64,000 nucleotides of DNA from Moringa oleifera (GCA_021397835.1 JAJFZO010000609.1:9922001-9986000), one strand, 5' to 3'; numbered from the stretch's first letter, positions 35,301 to 54,020 are shown. Program-made: numbers and translations. The notes: generated by a model from the letters alone, not told the origin.

Positions 35301-37861
35301 ACTGTTGATTGGGTGGGAGGATTTACTTTTTAAATGCTGACGTTTCCCAGCCTGCTGAGTTTGATCCACCACTTGGGGCAAACTAGGATACCAAATGCTG
35401 TCTTGCCTTCATTTTGATTTTTACTTACTGCTGTTGACACACCACGGTGCATATATGAATGAAATGCCATATCTACGTATTCATTTGAAATTAGTCATCT
35501 GTTTCCTTTCTATGTGTTTATTGCAGTTATCCATTGCAAGAACCTATCATCGTGAGACATGTGTCATGTGGTATCAAAGGGCGCTGTGTTTTTATATATA
35601 ACCAAAACCAAGTATAGGCGGAGGAGAGACCTTTTGCTCCTTGTTTCTTACTGCACATGCGTGTGTCTCCAGTTCCTGTATGCACTGACAGGCATATATT
35701 TTCTGTGATATTGCTATTGTTGAGGATCCTCTCCTCTTGATTATTCTGATACGTCTATTCTATGACAAAAAGAATTATCTTTCATTTGTATAACCTGTAG
35801 GAAGTAGGATTGAGCATGAATCAAATGCACAGTGCAATATTTTTTTTTTCTTTTTAAATTAGAAACGAAGTATAATTTGTGATATATAATTACACCTAGG
35901 GGGTGCCTCCTTTGTACCATGTACAACTATGGTTAGCTGCATATTTTTCTTTTTGAAGAGTCTCTAAATTGGCATCTTTATTTTATTAGTGAGTTCATTG
36001 TGTCTCTGCAAATGAGGTGTCAAGTTATGCTTCTGCCATTGTGCATTGTATTGTATACCTGCTGGAGTGCATCTTACAGTTATTTTAAGAATTGTAGCTT
36101 AACATTCGTTCTCAATGTGGTTAATGGTCAGTGTTTAAAGATGGAGGCAAAGAAAAGAAGAAAACCCAAAATACTTCATCAATGAAATGTTATTTTGTTC
36201 GCTTGGAGTCTGATGCATCTGTTGACAAGGATAAAACTTATGCTTTATCTGGAAAAACAGTTTCTGAAGCAAGATCAGTATTCATGCATGTAAATACAAT
36301 GCCAACTCTTGCTAAATATATGGCAAGGTTAGTAGTTCTGAGTTTTTTCATTTCCTTTTGATTTGTTCTTTTCCTCCTCTAGACACATATATAAGAATGT
36401 TTGTAATTGTTTCACAGTATCATTCTTTCTGGGCTTTCAGATTTTCACTCATTTTGTCCAAAACTATAAAGATGGAAGTTGATTTAGCAGATGTAAATAT
36501 CCAGCGGATAGATGATATAAAATGCCAGGTAATGATCTACAATTTAATAATCAAATCGTATTAACTGTCTGTCTAAAAGACATCTATACATGTCATGTGG
36601 TCCATTTCTCAATTCAACATGCCCTTTTTTGTTTTTTTTTTCCTTTTAATTTCAGGATATAAATGGAAATGTTGTTTGTGACGATGATGGACAACCTCAT
36701 ATACAGACAGATGGAACTGGTTTTATATCCGAGGATTTAGCTCTGAAATGCCCAAAGAATGTATCCCAGGGAAGGCATATTGCTAATGGCAATACTGAGG
36801 TTCGTGAATTGGGAATTTGGCGTTGCAATACTGAGGGTTTATCTCTGTGGTAACTTGATGTAATGTTACTAATGTACGAAGGAAATGCTTGTGATTAACC
36901 CGAAAGCTAAACAGAACTTGTGAAGCAATTATGATGAAAGCAGATGAGGCAGTATAAATGAAAAAATAAGAGTGTAAATGGGGATTATTAAACTACTAGG
37001 CTGCTAATTAAAGTTATGGGAAGCACACATGGGAAGCAATGAACATAAAGCTTATAAGTTTGTAAGATTTGAGCTTAAACATTGCAAAAGAAAACTTGGC
37101 AGGTGAGTTAGGCTCATAGTTAGGTTTATGGGAAGCCAGTAGCATAACTACTAGCCTTACAGTTACCACTGAAATTTCATTTGCCTGATGTAGACAGAGA
37201 ATTTCCCTGTCACATAATGCTAAACTGAAGTGCTTGTATTTAATGTGTCTTAATCTCTAAAAGCTAATTCCTCTTGAACCCTTTTAATGTCTTGCATGAT
37301 GTATTAATAGTATTTTTTCTTGTAGCCCTTATGATTTTCCTGGCCATGAGAGTTACCTTTTGATTCGTATCATTATGAATACTTTCAGAGATTGATGACT
37401 TCAAATGAGCATGAGAAGAAGTTTTCAGAAATTAATTCACCACAACCGGTATGGTGTATTTTGAACAGTTTACTGCTCTTTTCCCTGGTTCCTTTTAAAG
37501 TATTAGTTACATCCATATATCTCTGTTTGAGTACTAAGAATTAGTTCTCGCTCTCCCTTCTGTAGCCTTTGTTGATCCAGTTCCGTCTCTTCAACAATGG
37601 TTCCGCTGTCAAGGGAACTTTTCTGGTCAATAGAAAGGTATTAGTTTTTTTTTTTTGGCTAGTTGTTACTGCAGATAAATGACAACTAAGTATATTTAGT
37701 ATCTTCCTGTATTTAGTATATGAGGGAGACAGTTTGGTCCCTGTAATAATTATAAAATTTTTTGTGATTCTATAAAAAGAAAATATTAAATTTTCTGTAT
37801 GATCTGCTGCTAATACCTTAAAGATTAAGAATTTAAAAGTTCTATAAATTGTTGCATTACA

Positions 37862-37892
<31 letters not shown>

Positions 37893-40800
37893 AATGTGTA
37901 TATAGAAGAATGTACAGTATTGTGAAAGCAAGTAGTTAGATACCTTACGTCTGAAGTTTCTATTAGCTATTTTCATTTTAATTTTTTAGTATAGCAGAAT
38001 ACACAACATTGTGAAGATTATCCTATAAAGTCCATGCTCCTTTTCTTAGGGACAGGCTAAAAGCTTAGCATTCTTCTGATCTGATCATTTCTCGTTGAGT
38101 ATCGCATCTGAGTCTACTTCTTCTGTCTCTTGCCTCATGAGGCCTAATCTAAACTGTTCTGATCACCTACATTTGTGTTTGATACTTACCTACTTACCTT
38201 CTTACCTTATTATTCTAATATCTGCAATATTCAATTTGACCTGGGAAAGTGAAATTTATTGATATAGCCTTTGAATTGTCTCATGAGCTTGGATACTTGA
38301 TGATGAATTTTTCAAAATTTAAAAAATGCTGAAATTTAAATTCCATGACTGAAGCACATGAATTTGCATGGGATGTGTTCATATAAGCTTGAGTTTGTGA
38401 GAAAAGTAATTTTTGAAGCTTTAAACTTTGGATCTGACAAATAAAGATGTATGGGAGCTGTTAACTGTTGGACCCATTTACTATTATTATCATGTCATTT
38501 CATTTTTTGGTTCTCTCAGCTGGTTTGGTGGTCACAGCTGTAGCTAATCTTTTGATTGTTAATATAAAGCTTTAATCCTTTGCACATGTACCTAACACTC
38601 TGGAGGATTTTCTACTCTTAAGATTTGTTGAGCGTTTTTTCAGAAAAAGATATATTGTTAGATGCTCTGTGAATTGGTTTCTTCGGTAGCATGTTTTTTT
38701 TTTCCTTTTTGGCCTGGAGGATGACTGTGATGGTTGTGAGTGGTTAGCAGTTTCCAAGTCACTTTGTTGATTATTTGCATCTGCATTGCCTTAAATATTG
38801 CATGCTAATGTTCGTTTCTCAATCCTCAAATTTTTAGCTTCCTTTTCGAACCATTCAAAATCGTCCCTCAATGATTAAAGTTGAGACAGATCCAAGGTTA
38901 TCAAATACTTCGACAAAGAATTCATTTGAGATAGTTACTACAAGGTATTCATCTCCCTACATTAAGTGCTTATGTTAAGATGAGAGATAAGATTAGTTAA
39001 ACAATTAAATAATAAATAGGATTATCTGATATATGTCATCTGATGCTACCCCTCAACCTAGTTGCTGACGTCAGGCACCCTGGTTTTCCGCTGGGTTGAT
39101 GTTGAGTACCAACCTGCGCTGACGTTTGGCCCAAGCCATTGCTACACGTGGGCTTGACTTGTTTGGAGCCTCTTGGTGTGGGTTTTAAATGGTGTGCACC
39201 TACATTGTCACTCGAGCTCTTAGACGTAAAGCGTGTAGGGCTTACAAACAAGAAAGAAGAGCCTCTGACACCCAAGTCGGTAAAGCATTAATGAGTGACA
39301 AAACAATGAATGATAAGTTAGAGGTTACTTGACCTCTTTCTATAGAGAACGAGCCGCAATGTGCAGGATGCAAAATTTGGGGTCTTTTCTGTGGACTCTA
39401 TTTCGATCCAATCAGTCGGCTAAATTGATAGTCTTGAGTTAAATGATTTTGGAAGATCCTGAAATGGGTCTGGCAGAGTTGGGGATATGGTTAAGCAGCA
39501 TTCAGGTTGCTGACATTAGGCACCCAAGTTTTGCCCTGGGTTGATGCTGTGCATCAATTTGGGCTGCTGACAGTGAGCAACACGGGTGCTGACATCAGGG
39601 CAGTTGGCATTAGCAACCCAGGCGGTTCCAGCCCAGGTCTTTCTTAAGCCATTGTCGGACCTGGGCTTGACTTGTTTTGGGCCCTTTCGGCCTGGGCTCT
39701 GAGTGTTTAATGACTGTTTTATTGGATAATTTTCTGCCTATTTTCTCCGCAATGGGCTTAGATTAACTGAAGCCAACTTAATAGGAAAAATTTGATCCTC
39801 CATTATTTTGTTAAGTTTCTCTTTGTTTTATGGTAACATTTCTATCTCACTGTTCATTATTCAGCAACAAACCACGGAAGACTTGTCTGTCAAGAAATTT
39901 AATTGCACTTCTTAGCTATGGAGGGATCCCAGACAATTTTTTTTATGCATTCATTAGTGAATGCAATGGAAGAAGCTGGAGGTGTTTTAAGCAATACACG
40001 ATCAGCTCTAAAAGGTAAGTTTCCTGACAAAGCTTGTTACTCTAGGTTGCTGGAAGCTATTGGTTTACCTTGTTTTTCATTAACTATTTATATTGCAATC
40101 AAAATATACTTGGTTATCTTTATTTAATAACCTGCCACAATCTCCTCAAAAGCTGATCACATGTCAGTACTTTTCTTGCCTAATCTTGATGTTTTCAACT
40201 CCTTTTGAACGAATATTATGAATTTCTTTCCTCACATGCAGTTTCCTTGAACCGTGGAGAGATGGATGATTTAAATGCAGCTAGAATGATTTTGTCTGGG
40301 ATTCCCCTTGATGAACCATATCTGCAATATCATCTATCTATACTCATGAAGGAAGAAAAGAAAAGTCTCAAAGCAGGAAAGCTTCCTGTAGAGGAGAGCT
40401 ATTATTTAATGGGGACAGTCGATCCCACTGGACTCCTGGAGCCTAATGAAGTCTGCATTATTTTGTATGTCTCTTTATGTATTTTATTTATTTATTTTTT
40501 TATGGTGGCTGCACATGACTATTCATTATTTTAAGATGTATTTTACATTTCTTTGATCAATTTTCGCTTATAATAATCTCTTCAAAATGCTTGGTGGTAA
40601 ACCATTCAAATTGGATGTGGAATAAATGTAGGGAGAAGGGGGTTTATGATGCAGTTCCTGCATGAGCTTCATTTAGAGTTACTAAGTGATTAGACTAATT
40701 ATGCACTAAAGTTTATCCAGTTTTGGTGCATAAGAAAAATAGTAGAACAGAAACAAAGGGAATGCTTGGAGATCCTAACTCTTTGTTCTAGATTTAGCAA

Positions 40801-42764
40801 GCTTTAGTTTCAAGATTAATCTGTTTATGTCTCTGATTGGTTCCTGAATGGATATTTGGCTCTTCATCTGCAAGAAACCTACTTTAAACTGCCTATTTCA
40901 GTGGTGATCCATGATGTTCCCTAACACTATCAATATATTTGTTCTGTTGGCTGTCTCAACAAAATACAAAGAGATAATGGACAAATTTCGGGGAAGGTGT
41001 TGGTCTACCGGAATCCTGGTTTACATTTTGGAGATATACACATCCTAAAGGCTAGATATTTGAAGGCCCTCGAAGATATTGTCGGGAATGCCAAGTATGC
41101 CATATTCTTCCCTTGCAAAGGCCCTCGATCTTTGGCAGATGAGATGGCAGGGGGTGACTATGATGGGGATATGTATTTTGTCTCAAAAAATCCTCAGGTT
41201 AGCATCATTTTGCAGTAGTCCCTAATCAAAGAGCCTGTTTCTTTACATCTGTTCCTTAATTTTGTGGTTCATAAGATCATTTACATCCGATTGTTTTTTC
41301 ACTTAGCTTGACCTATTTTGTTCTACACATCGTACTGCACAGCTTAGCTGTTCTCTTCTTCTCTTTGATTGGCCTGTTTTCTTTTTGCATTTAACCTTGA
41401 AAGCAATGAATGGTTATTTAGATTTCATTTATAATTCACACAACAATACTGCTTTCTGAAATTAAGCTCTGTGATATGCACTGTCTTCAGCTATTGGAAC
41501 ATTTCACACAGAGTAAGCCTATGCCACCTACATCTTCAACCCCTCATGTCTCCAGCAAAAGACCCTGTGATTTTTCTCCTCAGGAGTTGGAAGAAGAGCT
41601 CTTCAATTTATACTTGGCTGCTCGGTTTCAACCAAGGTATTTACTTGACTGGATACCCCACAACGTTTTGGTTTCATTATGGTTGAGCTTAGGGCTAATG
41701 GAACTTCATGAGATTCTTCATCAAATACTGAATCAGTACTCAAGGTGTTTTGGTTGTTTGCAGTTACACTATTGGTGCAGCAGCTGATTACTGGTTAGCA
41801 ATAATGGACCGGTATCTGTCACTTGGAGATGATAGCTCTGATGAGAAAGCTGTTATGAAGAAAAAACTGGTGCAGTTGATAGAGATATATTATGATGCTC
41901 TTGATGCACCCAAAAAAAGCGGAAGAAAGGTTAGGTGTTGCTACTCATTCCTTTAATCAATCTCGTTCTTTACTTGCTTAAATGGGCTCTTAACCTTGTC
42001 ATGAGACAGATTGAAATTCCAAAAGAGCTGCAGCCAGATATGTTTCCACATTATATGGAGAGGGAACCCAAGAGGTCTTTCACTTCTACTTCAATTTTGG
42101 GATTGATTTACGATAAAGTGAAATCAAATGAAGCAGAAGATCCACCAATCACAGGTAAGGCTCCCCCCCCCCCCCCCCCCCCCCCCCCCTCCTCTTTTTC
42201 AGTAAGAGTGAAGCTGCAAACACTAGTTTGACTGCCCAATCATCAGGGTAATGACACCTTACTTCTATTCTGTTCAGAAGTAAACAAACTCCCTTGTTTT
42301 GACAAAGCCCCTGAATCATGTCTAACAAAATGGGGAGAACTCTATGAGAAGTACAGGCAGGAGATGTCCGAAGCTTGCAAACAAGAAGGGCAGAAGAAAA
42401 AAGAGGCAGCCAATGAAATCATCAGAAAATACAAGCAGGTGATTATTCAGCTTTTGTTCCCACTAAAGGCAGACAGCCTAGGTACTGATCCTATATCATC
42501 ACCTTATTACCGTGTCATTTTGCTTAGGAACTCTACGAAGCTGCAGAGTTTGAAGAAAGCAAGAGGAGCTTGCAGGAGCTCTACAATGATGCATTGGCAA
42601 TATATCACGTTACCTACGATCATGCAAGCAAGAAAGGCAAGGCATCCCTGTGTAGCTTCGCATGGAAAGTTGCAGGTGCAGTCCTCTGCAGACTCCACGC
42701 AACAAAGCAGGCTGAGAGGTCCATGGTATGCTTACCCTCTGTTCTGAAACGGGTTCTCGGCTGA
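32322..42764 (+). CDS. RDR5: RNA-dependent RNA polymerase, RDR3/4/5 (gamma) clade, with a frame break in exon 12
   Basis: Cellular RNA-dependent RNA polymerase; alpha relatives make double-stranded RNA for silencing, while the gamma role is poorly known. Nineteen exons: 32322-32640, 33188-33341, 33419-33548, 34328-34402, 34923-35115, 36132-36327, 36441-36528, 36656-36799, 37389-37448, 37566-37637, 38838-38944, 39865-40014, 40242-40464, 40972-41197, 41491-41636, 41764-41929, 42010-42154, 42278-42438, 42528-42764. The catalytic loop reads GGDYDGDMYFV (near residue 699), the DxDGD signature with an aromatic residue rather than the Leu of RDR1/2/6. Other blocks: GPYLQETTTHMHRVLGDD, SRNLIALLSYGGIPDNFF, LVYRNPGLHFGDIH. 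Exon lengths sum to 2992, one base too many. The surplus is in an 8-T run at 39937-39944, after which the family pattern resumes in another frame; read literally, the protein stops early in exon 13. Length without the break is about 996 aa. The start MSHPYTPQ is chosen by family; an in-frame ATG at 32046 precedes the TATA-like string. Confidence 0.88.
33700..33920 (+). repeat. Tandem duplication (~109 bp) in RDR intron 3
   Basis: Copy 1 is about 33700-33808 and copy 2 about 33809-33920. Both contain GTGGTTCACATCATCATGCA and end with GAACAAAAAGTTAAGT. Only a few substitutions and one-base indels separate them, so the duplication is fairly recent. Confidence 0.85.
39061..39702. repeat. GC-richer insert with internal direct repeats in RDR intron 11
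   Basis: This segment differs sharply in composition from the AT-rich intron. It has two diverged direct repeats: GTTGCTGAC..AGGCACCC..CTGGGTTGATG at 39061-39105 and 39506-39549, and AAGCCATTG..GGGCTTGACTTGTTT at 39133-39185 and 39646-39700. GCTGAC occurs five times, once as the palindrome TGACGTCA (39065-39072). It looks like a non-autonomous element or solo-LTR remnant. I cannot find clear ends or target duplications. Confidence 0.5.
42163..42189 (+). repeat. C27 homopolymer next to the RDR exon 17 donor
   Basis: Twenty-seven consecutive C begin 8 bases after the exon 17 donor (ACAG then GTAAGG at 42155). Such a long C run is rare in an AT-rich plant intron. The count may be affected by sequencing. 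Confidence 0.8.
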
Positions 42765-43381
42765 AGAAGCAAGGCCCCTTGTATAAATCTACAGTAGCAT
42801 CATATGTATCAGTCTAAAACATTATGCCCTGCAAGTAATATGTATTTATGTGTTAGAAAATGGTGTTGTCCGGTGCCTTGCCGCCTCTTACATGTCATGA
42901 GGCAAACTAGTTAATGTGCCAAATTCTTACCTTAGGGTATTTGTACCTTGGGGTAAGTTCTTATCAAAGGTTATTGAGTGTTCATTGATATTTATTTTAA
43001 TAGGTCATTAAGGCATGAATTGAGAAAAGCCCTAGGAAGGTACTTAAAGATAATGTCATAGTGGACCAACAGCTTGAGATTCCCGGCGGCCAATGGTTGG
43101 TTGGTATTCTGAGCCATGTGCTCCCTGCAGGCCAGAGCCTGGTTCCCACTCAGCCTTCCACCATTGACCCATTAATCATCTCTTTGCACCAAAACAAATT
43201 GGATCTTTCAATAATTCTGTTTCCTCCCTCCTTATTCCAATCAAATCATTAGATATAAATTATGTTATTAAAAAAATACAGCCCATCTCCCATTACCCAT
43301 AAAGCTAAGCTTTTCTAATTTAATAATAAATTAAACCTTATCCACATGTATATATCTCTTTAAATAAAAAGTTTAATTTAT

Positions 43382-43412
<31 letters not shown>

Positions 43413-43903
43413 GATACATGTTTAAAGCTTGTTTAGTAGATCTGATATATTTGTAAAATTATTACATTAAATAATATTTAAAGTTTTAGATCTCACGCGT
43501 TATAAAGGTGTGAAACTTTATTATAAATTACAAAAATAATGATAAAATAAATAATGTTCAGAATATGGATCTGAATAATACCAACTGCAACTTGGGTCAT
43601 TTTATTTTATTAATTGTTTATTTTTTTGGGAGTAATAAATTTTGCAAAATTGTTTTTACTAAATTAAGAATTTTCGGAAGCACGTGGCGGCACATCCCTT
43701 GCACGAGAATTGACAATGGCAACTGAATTTTTGCTTAGTCCATCAATCTTGACTTCTCTGCTTCACTCCTCTTGTGGTCTATATAGATGGCATGCTTCTC
43801 TTCCCGTTTTATGTTGTACTCTCTCTGTTTTCTGGATCGCTGGGAGGAGAGGTAGTGTCTGTTTGAGTGTTAACAGTTTGGGTAGAGGATCACCGGTGAA
43901 GAT
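42765..43903. other. Intergenic: RDR 3' UTR and NADP-ME promoter
   Basis: RDR 3' UTR to about 43.0 kb, then mixed and AT-rich DNA with a (GA)10 run at 43393-43412 next to a TA run. A good TATA box (TATATAG, 43780-43786) lies about 118 bases before the malic-enzyme ATG. Between them a short upstream frame (ATG 43811, stop 43853-43855, 14 codons) would be in the leader if transcription starts about 25-30 bases after the TATA box. Confidence 0.5.
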
Positions 43904-49051
<5,148 letters not shown>

Positions 49052-50248
49052 ACTGTTATTTACTATTTCTGTACTTTGCCATGACTCTGTGTTAAGTATC
49101 CTTTCAGAGTAGCTTAAAGCCAAATAAACATGAGCTTTGCAATGTTTTCTTCTATCCGAGTGTTTTATGCATCGTCCCATGGACAATATTACAGTATTTG
49201 TGTAATGAGTGCTGTAATATCAAATAATATTTATTTATTTGCTCAACTTTTGATGTCCCCTCAATTCTTTTAGCAAATCTTACTTGCCCAACCAAAGGTT
49301 CCTAAATCTTGTGAAAAGAAAAATGAAAAAAAAAGAGAGGAAAAACTCATCCATTGCACATGGCTGACAGCAAATACTGAAGATGAAATTTATTTCCTCC
49401 CAAAAGTAGAAGTCTCCTTTCCTTTTGTTACGAAAATCAGTCTTTTGACAAAAGAACAGCAAAGTCTCTTTGGTTTTTTCTTGCCTTGATGTCAATCTTT
49501 CAACAAATGAACGCCAAAGTCAGACCTCGCTTGTCCGAACGTTGAAAAGATCTCCCATTTCCAAAAGTTGAAAAGATAGCTACATGTGATCTGTTCTGTC
49601 GCGATGTGATAATATCAATTTTATGTAAACAGGCATTAGTTCAAGAATTAACTGACAACTCTGCGACTATTAACCTATATGGGAAGATGAGTGGAAAAAT
49701 ATTATCTCATCGTATTCTGCTTTTGGCTATGAACACTTGATATAACAACCGGCATCCAAGTTATCCAACTCATAAGGAGAAAAGAAAATGTTTCCCCTTC
49801 AAAACTTGATAGTCAGAAGTAGATAAGTCTTGTTGCAATAACAACTTTGTTCCCACCACAATCAAGATTATTTCCCTGTCTGAGATCCAGGTCTCAATGA
49901 ATACAAAACTAGTGAAATGACGTCACTAATTGAGAAGTGTTCCTATGTCTAAGTGTAACTGTATGAAATGATCATAACAACTTAATGGTTCACTATTTGG
50001 GACACAGCGATAGCATCTACAGTACTTGGTGTTGGTCCTTTTATCATAGTTTGTACTCAACCTCACAAATCTAAGACATCTAAACACCAAAGCAACAAAC
50101 ATATGGAAGACATAATGCACTACACAGGAATCGCAAACTTGTATCTGTGTAAGAGGGGTATATAGATTTTATATATTATGCTTTCCTTCAAGCTGCTTGA
50201 GCCCAATATAGTACAGATAAGAGGGTGAAAGGAATTGCTTCAGCAAAT
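49052..50248. other. Spacer between convergent genes
   Basis: Holds the 3' UTR of NADP-ME from the left and that of the dioxygenase gene from the right. I see no extra gene; short open frames on the minus strand have no family resemblance. Confidence 0.55.
49123..49128 (+). terminator. Poly(A) signal of NADP-ME
   Basis: AATAAA 72 bases after the stop codon, in an AT-rich 3' flank. Confidence 0.45.
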
Positions 50249-53200
50249 TCAAGTTTGTTGGTTGTACATGCTAAGATCAGCATGAGTATCCTTATACCGC
50301 TGGCTCATATAAGTACCGCATTTGATTGGAGGAAACCTGGCCAAAGGGGCGGGGGGAACGAACATAATTTAGTAAAATTTGAATATATATGAATGAAGAA
50401 GGATGGTTAACATTTCAATGAATGAGAACAAAACTTTGGGACGGTGCTGCAATAGAATAACACAGAAACATAAACAGGAAGGGTTTTAGGTTCAACATTT
50501 TGCTTTGGTTAACAAAAATTATTATGGCATCAAAAACTTACTTGGGAGGATTCTTTTCTGATTTGCAAGTTGGCAAGCACTCAACGATACAATCATGGCT
50601 AGGCTCCACAAAATATGCAATCTGACGCAGAAACAATGAAGTGAGATATACATAAAGTATAATCCTCTTGAATAGATCTCATCAAGTCAAAGATAAAAGT
50701 TCACGAACTTGGTGAAAAATGAAAAGTGAAAGTTTTATGAATAGTATTTGATGACATCGAAAGTAATCTCCAATACCTTAAAAAATTGACGGTGTCATTA
50801 AAAGCTAAGTATTTCCATTCCTCAAGGCAATTAAAATAGTCTTTGGATCTTTAATAAATAGAAACATTCTTCCAGTCATTTTCCTCGCTCAAAAACTCAA
50901 ATTGGTTCGAGTATCAAGTAATCAAGCATCCACCTCACCTTCATGATGGCCACAACCACCACAATGAATTATATACACGCGAGAAAAGAAATCAAACCAG
51001 TAGAGAGTTAAAATACCAAGTAACCATCTAACTATTCAGTAAGCTGAAGAAACAAGGACATTAAGCAATCAAAATCCACATGGAACAGTTGGATGACCAT
51101 GCAAGGTATCAGAAAGATCAAAGAAGAGATTGGAAAGCACTGCAACTCATATGACACTCCAGTTATGTAGGCATCCAGAAGTTCAAATGATACAAAAAGA
51201 GGAGTCTTACTGAGTATCTCTCTTGACCATTCCCCAGAACTCGGTGCAATGTCGACCTATGTATAAATACAAAGTAAAAAAAAATAAAAAATCAGCCACA
51301 TCTAAACTGTGAGGCAGAATGCTTTAGCAAAGTTAGTCTGAAGTTGGCAGACATTCAAGACGTAGTTGAAGAATGAATCAGATCTTGGATTTAGCGTCAA
51401 CCTTAATTTGAATTTTAGAGGCAATTAAGCTGATGATGGATGCAATTGTAACAACACTCTGAATGCAAGAGAAAACATCAAATCTCAAAACATAACTAAA
51501 ATTTAACATTTTTGGTAAACTATGTCTTAAAAGCTCAACCATATGAAATACCAATCATGTTACACAAATTAATGAATGGAAACCAATTCATATATATATG
51601 AAAAAAGATGACAGAATCACATAGACTTGTAACCACTCAACAGTGGATAATAGCCATCAAGAGCCTAGGCAGTTCAAATTCAGCAAAAATCATAGTCGAT
51701 GCATCACAACAAAAAGCACTTAGAAGCGAAATGTGTTGCAAGGCTTCTCAGAAACTAACAGTCATCTATCACTTCTCCAATGGGATGACAACGCAACTTT
51801 TAACAGTCATAACTAAAAGATCACATTACTTGAAAATACAGTTGCTCCATCGCTCCAACATGTCCCCAAGATTTACTATAAATGCACTGTAAAAGACAAA
51901 CCATAGAGAAAGTAAGTCAATACCCTGAGTTAGGAGGTCCTTTAGAGATATCATTGAACAACAGCTTGTGTTAGTCAATTGAGGAGCAGCAAATAACAAC
52001 GGATCAGCGTATTAAAATTGTAAATGGTTATGGTGTGAGGAAATGTAAAAAGCATGCAATGAGTGTACACAAATGTTGTGTGTTTGAATGAGTCAAACAG
52101 AATCAGTTTGAGATAAAGTTACAAAATAAAAGTATCCAAAATGTATCCATGACTCACCCTTTAATGGGGGCTACATATTCCCACATCTGAGGCTTGGCAT
52201 CCTTATCCTTGCATATCTGCCATGGATTATAAAAGCTTCAATAATTGACAAAATCCTGCAGAAACATGATAATATAGCGGGATTTTATAGAATCTTTCAT
52301 ACTTGGAGCCCCATGGTATCATCTGTTGCCAAGAGGGTAATCAATCCAAAGTCAGAATGTGCCCCACATCCAAATATTCCCTTTGTGGGATCAGAAATTT
52401 GATCTACAGAATAAGAACACCAAATATGAGTTGATATCTACTGCAACATGGTTCAAGGGCTATAATGTTGCTCTATGACCTATGCAAACTCCACCTTCAT
52501 AGTGTAGTAAGCGCAACGTTGCAATAGGTTTGCCAAGCATATCGGGTTTATCAAAGAAATCAACTTCTAAATCAAGTGCAAGTGCTATGATCCTTGCAAT
52601 TTCTTTTGCAACCTCTCTGAATGCACATAAACAAGATCGAAAAATGTTAAAAGCATGATACACCTTCAAAAAGTAGATATCATATACTTTCCCTGTGACT
52701 TCAACACCATGTTGACAGGAAGTCAGGAATCAACTAAAATCAAAAGGTAAATGCTAAAATGTGAAATTACAATGTTTCTGACACATGTAATATCTCCTAA
52801 AGAAACAAGAAGAAAAATTTATTTTCTTTTGGTCCTTCAATGCAAGGTGGCTCTAATTATCAAGAATAAACGAATATGGAACCACATAACTCAATATAAT
52901 TCCTTAGTTGCAAATTAAAACTATGAGACACTATTATGGAAACCCATTTAGATGCAAGCATGTAATTTTAAAAGCACCCAAGGCACTAATATTCCCATTT
53001 AAATAAAATATAAATTTGCAATAACTTACAGTGCCTGTCTGTGAAATTTCTCCATTGTCTCCCTCCATCCTGGCAAAACATCTAAGAGACATGGAAAAAT
53101 AGTTCAAAAAAATTAGTCATTTAACATACCTAACCCAGTGCAAATTTCTTGTAAGAGACCTCACAAAAGCCAAAGTTCAGCTAAGCACCAGGAAATTGAT

Positions 53201-54020
53201 TTAATTACCAGCTGCAGGCCAAACATTTGGTCCATAAAAAGGCTTTTCCATATCAGGATCATCTTCAGGCACTTCAACACCTATATAATATCCCTCCTTA
53301 TAATCTCCTACTACCAGATAAGCAAAACATTCAGTACTTCAGCCTATTGTTAAAAAGCTAACAACAACAAAGAATCCAAATATCTGAAAGTGTACGCTAA
53401 GACCATTTGCTTTATGATTATCATTGCATCAATTACAAAAGTAGTGAACAGCTAACCATGAACTTGATGACCAGGATCAAGGAGCTCATCCAGAATAGGA
53501 GTGTAGCCCCGGTGCTTCTCGTTCCTCAAAAGCTTCATTTTTTCGTTCAAAGACAATTTAAAAAACTTCTTACTTTGAGCAAAAACCTGGTTCAGAAACT
53601 CCTCGCTTATTCCATGATTTACCACATAGAAAAATCCACAATCCAGACAAGCCTAATCAAATTAAACAAATCAGGTCAGTATCCAATCAACAAGCCTTCA
53701 GTCTGCTAAAGAACGATATGAAACAAAAAGAAAAAAAAAAAAGAGAAAAAAGGGACTGGAGAATATTAATCATCAAAATTTCAACTCTCTGTTGCTCCTG
53801 TTTATCTTCAATCACAACCGAATTTTCCATCAACAACTAAAACCAAAATTCTATGCAAATGTTGCTACAGGTAGATAACTTGATCAAAAACGAAAAGAAC
53901 CTGTTTGAGCAGAGAAACGGATTTGTGAGTGTCGGGGCTGGAGAGATCGATACAATTGAGGAGTGACACTTCCGCACGCGCGGGACGTACCTCGGCACCG
54001 ACTTCGCTGTGATTCTCCAT
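50249..54020 (-). CDS. 2-oxoglutarate/Fe(II)-dependent dioxygenase (At3g50210-like)
   Basis: Soluble oxygenase of the plant DIN11/At3g50210-type branch; its substrate is not known to me. Eleven exons on the minus strand, in transcript order: 54020-53901, 53652-53457, 53307-53209, 53081-53030, 52616-52495, 52403-52303, 52216-52158, 51886-51830, 51256-51211, 50621-50542, 50336-50249. Sum 1020 bases, 339 aa; every phase closes and all sites are GT-AG. N-terminal DIOX_N part: CIDLSSPD and CGFFYVVNHGISEEF. Iron ligands are His212 and Asp214 (GAHSDFG) and His273 (STLHRVLG); the 2-oxoglutarate-binding pair is Arg282-x-Ser284 (ERYS). C-terminus: HDCIVECLPTCKSE and FPPIKCGTYMSQRY. Exon 6 starts Asp-Gln-Ile-Ser, a slight departure from the relatives I remember, but the phase is right. 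Confidence 0.92.
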
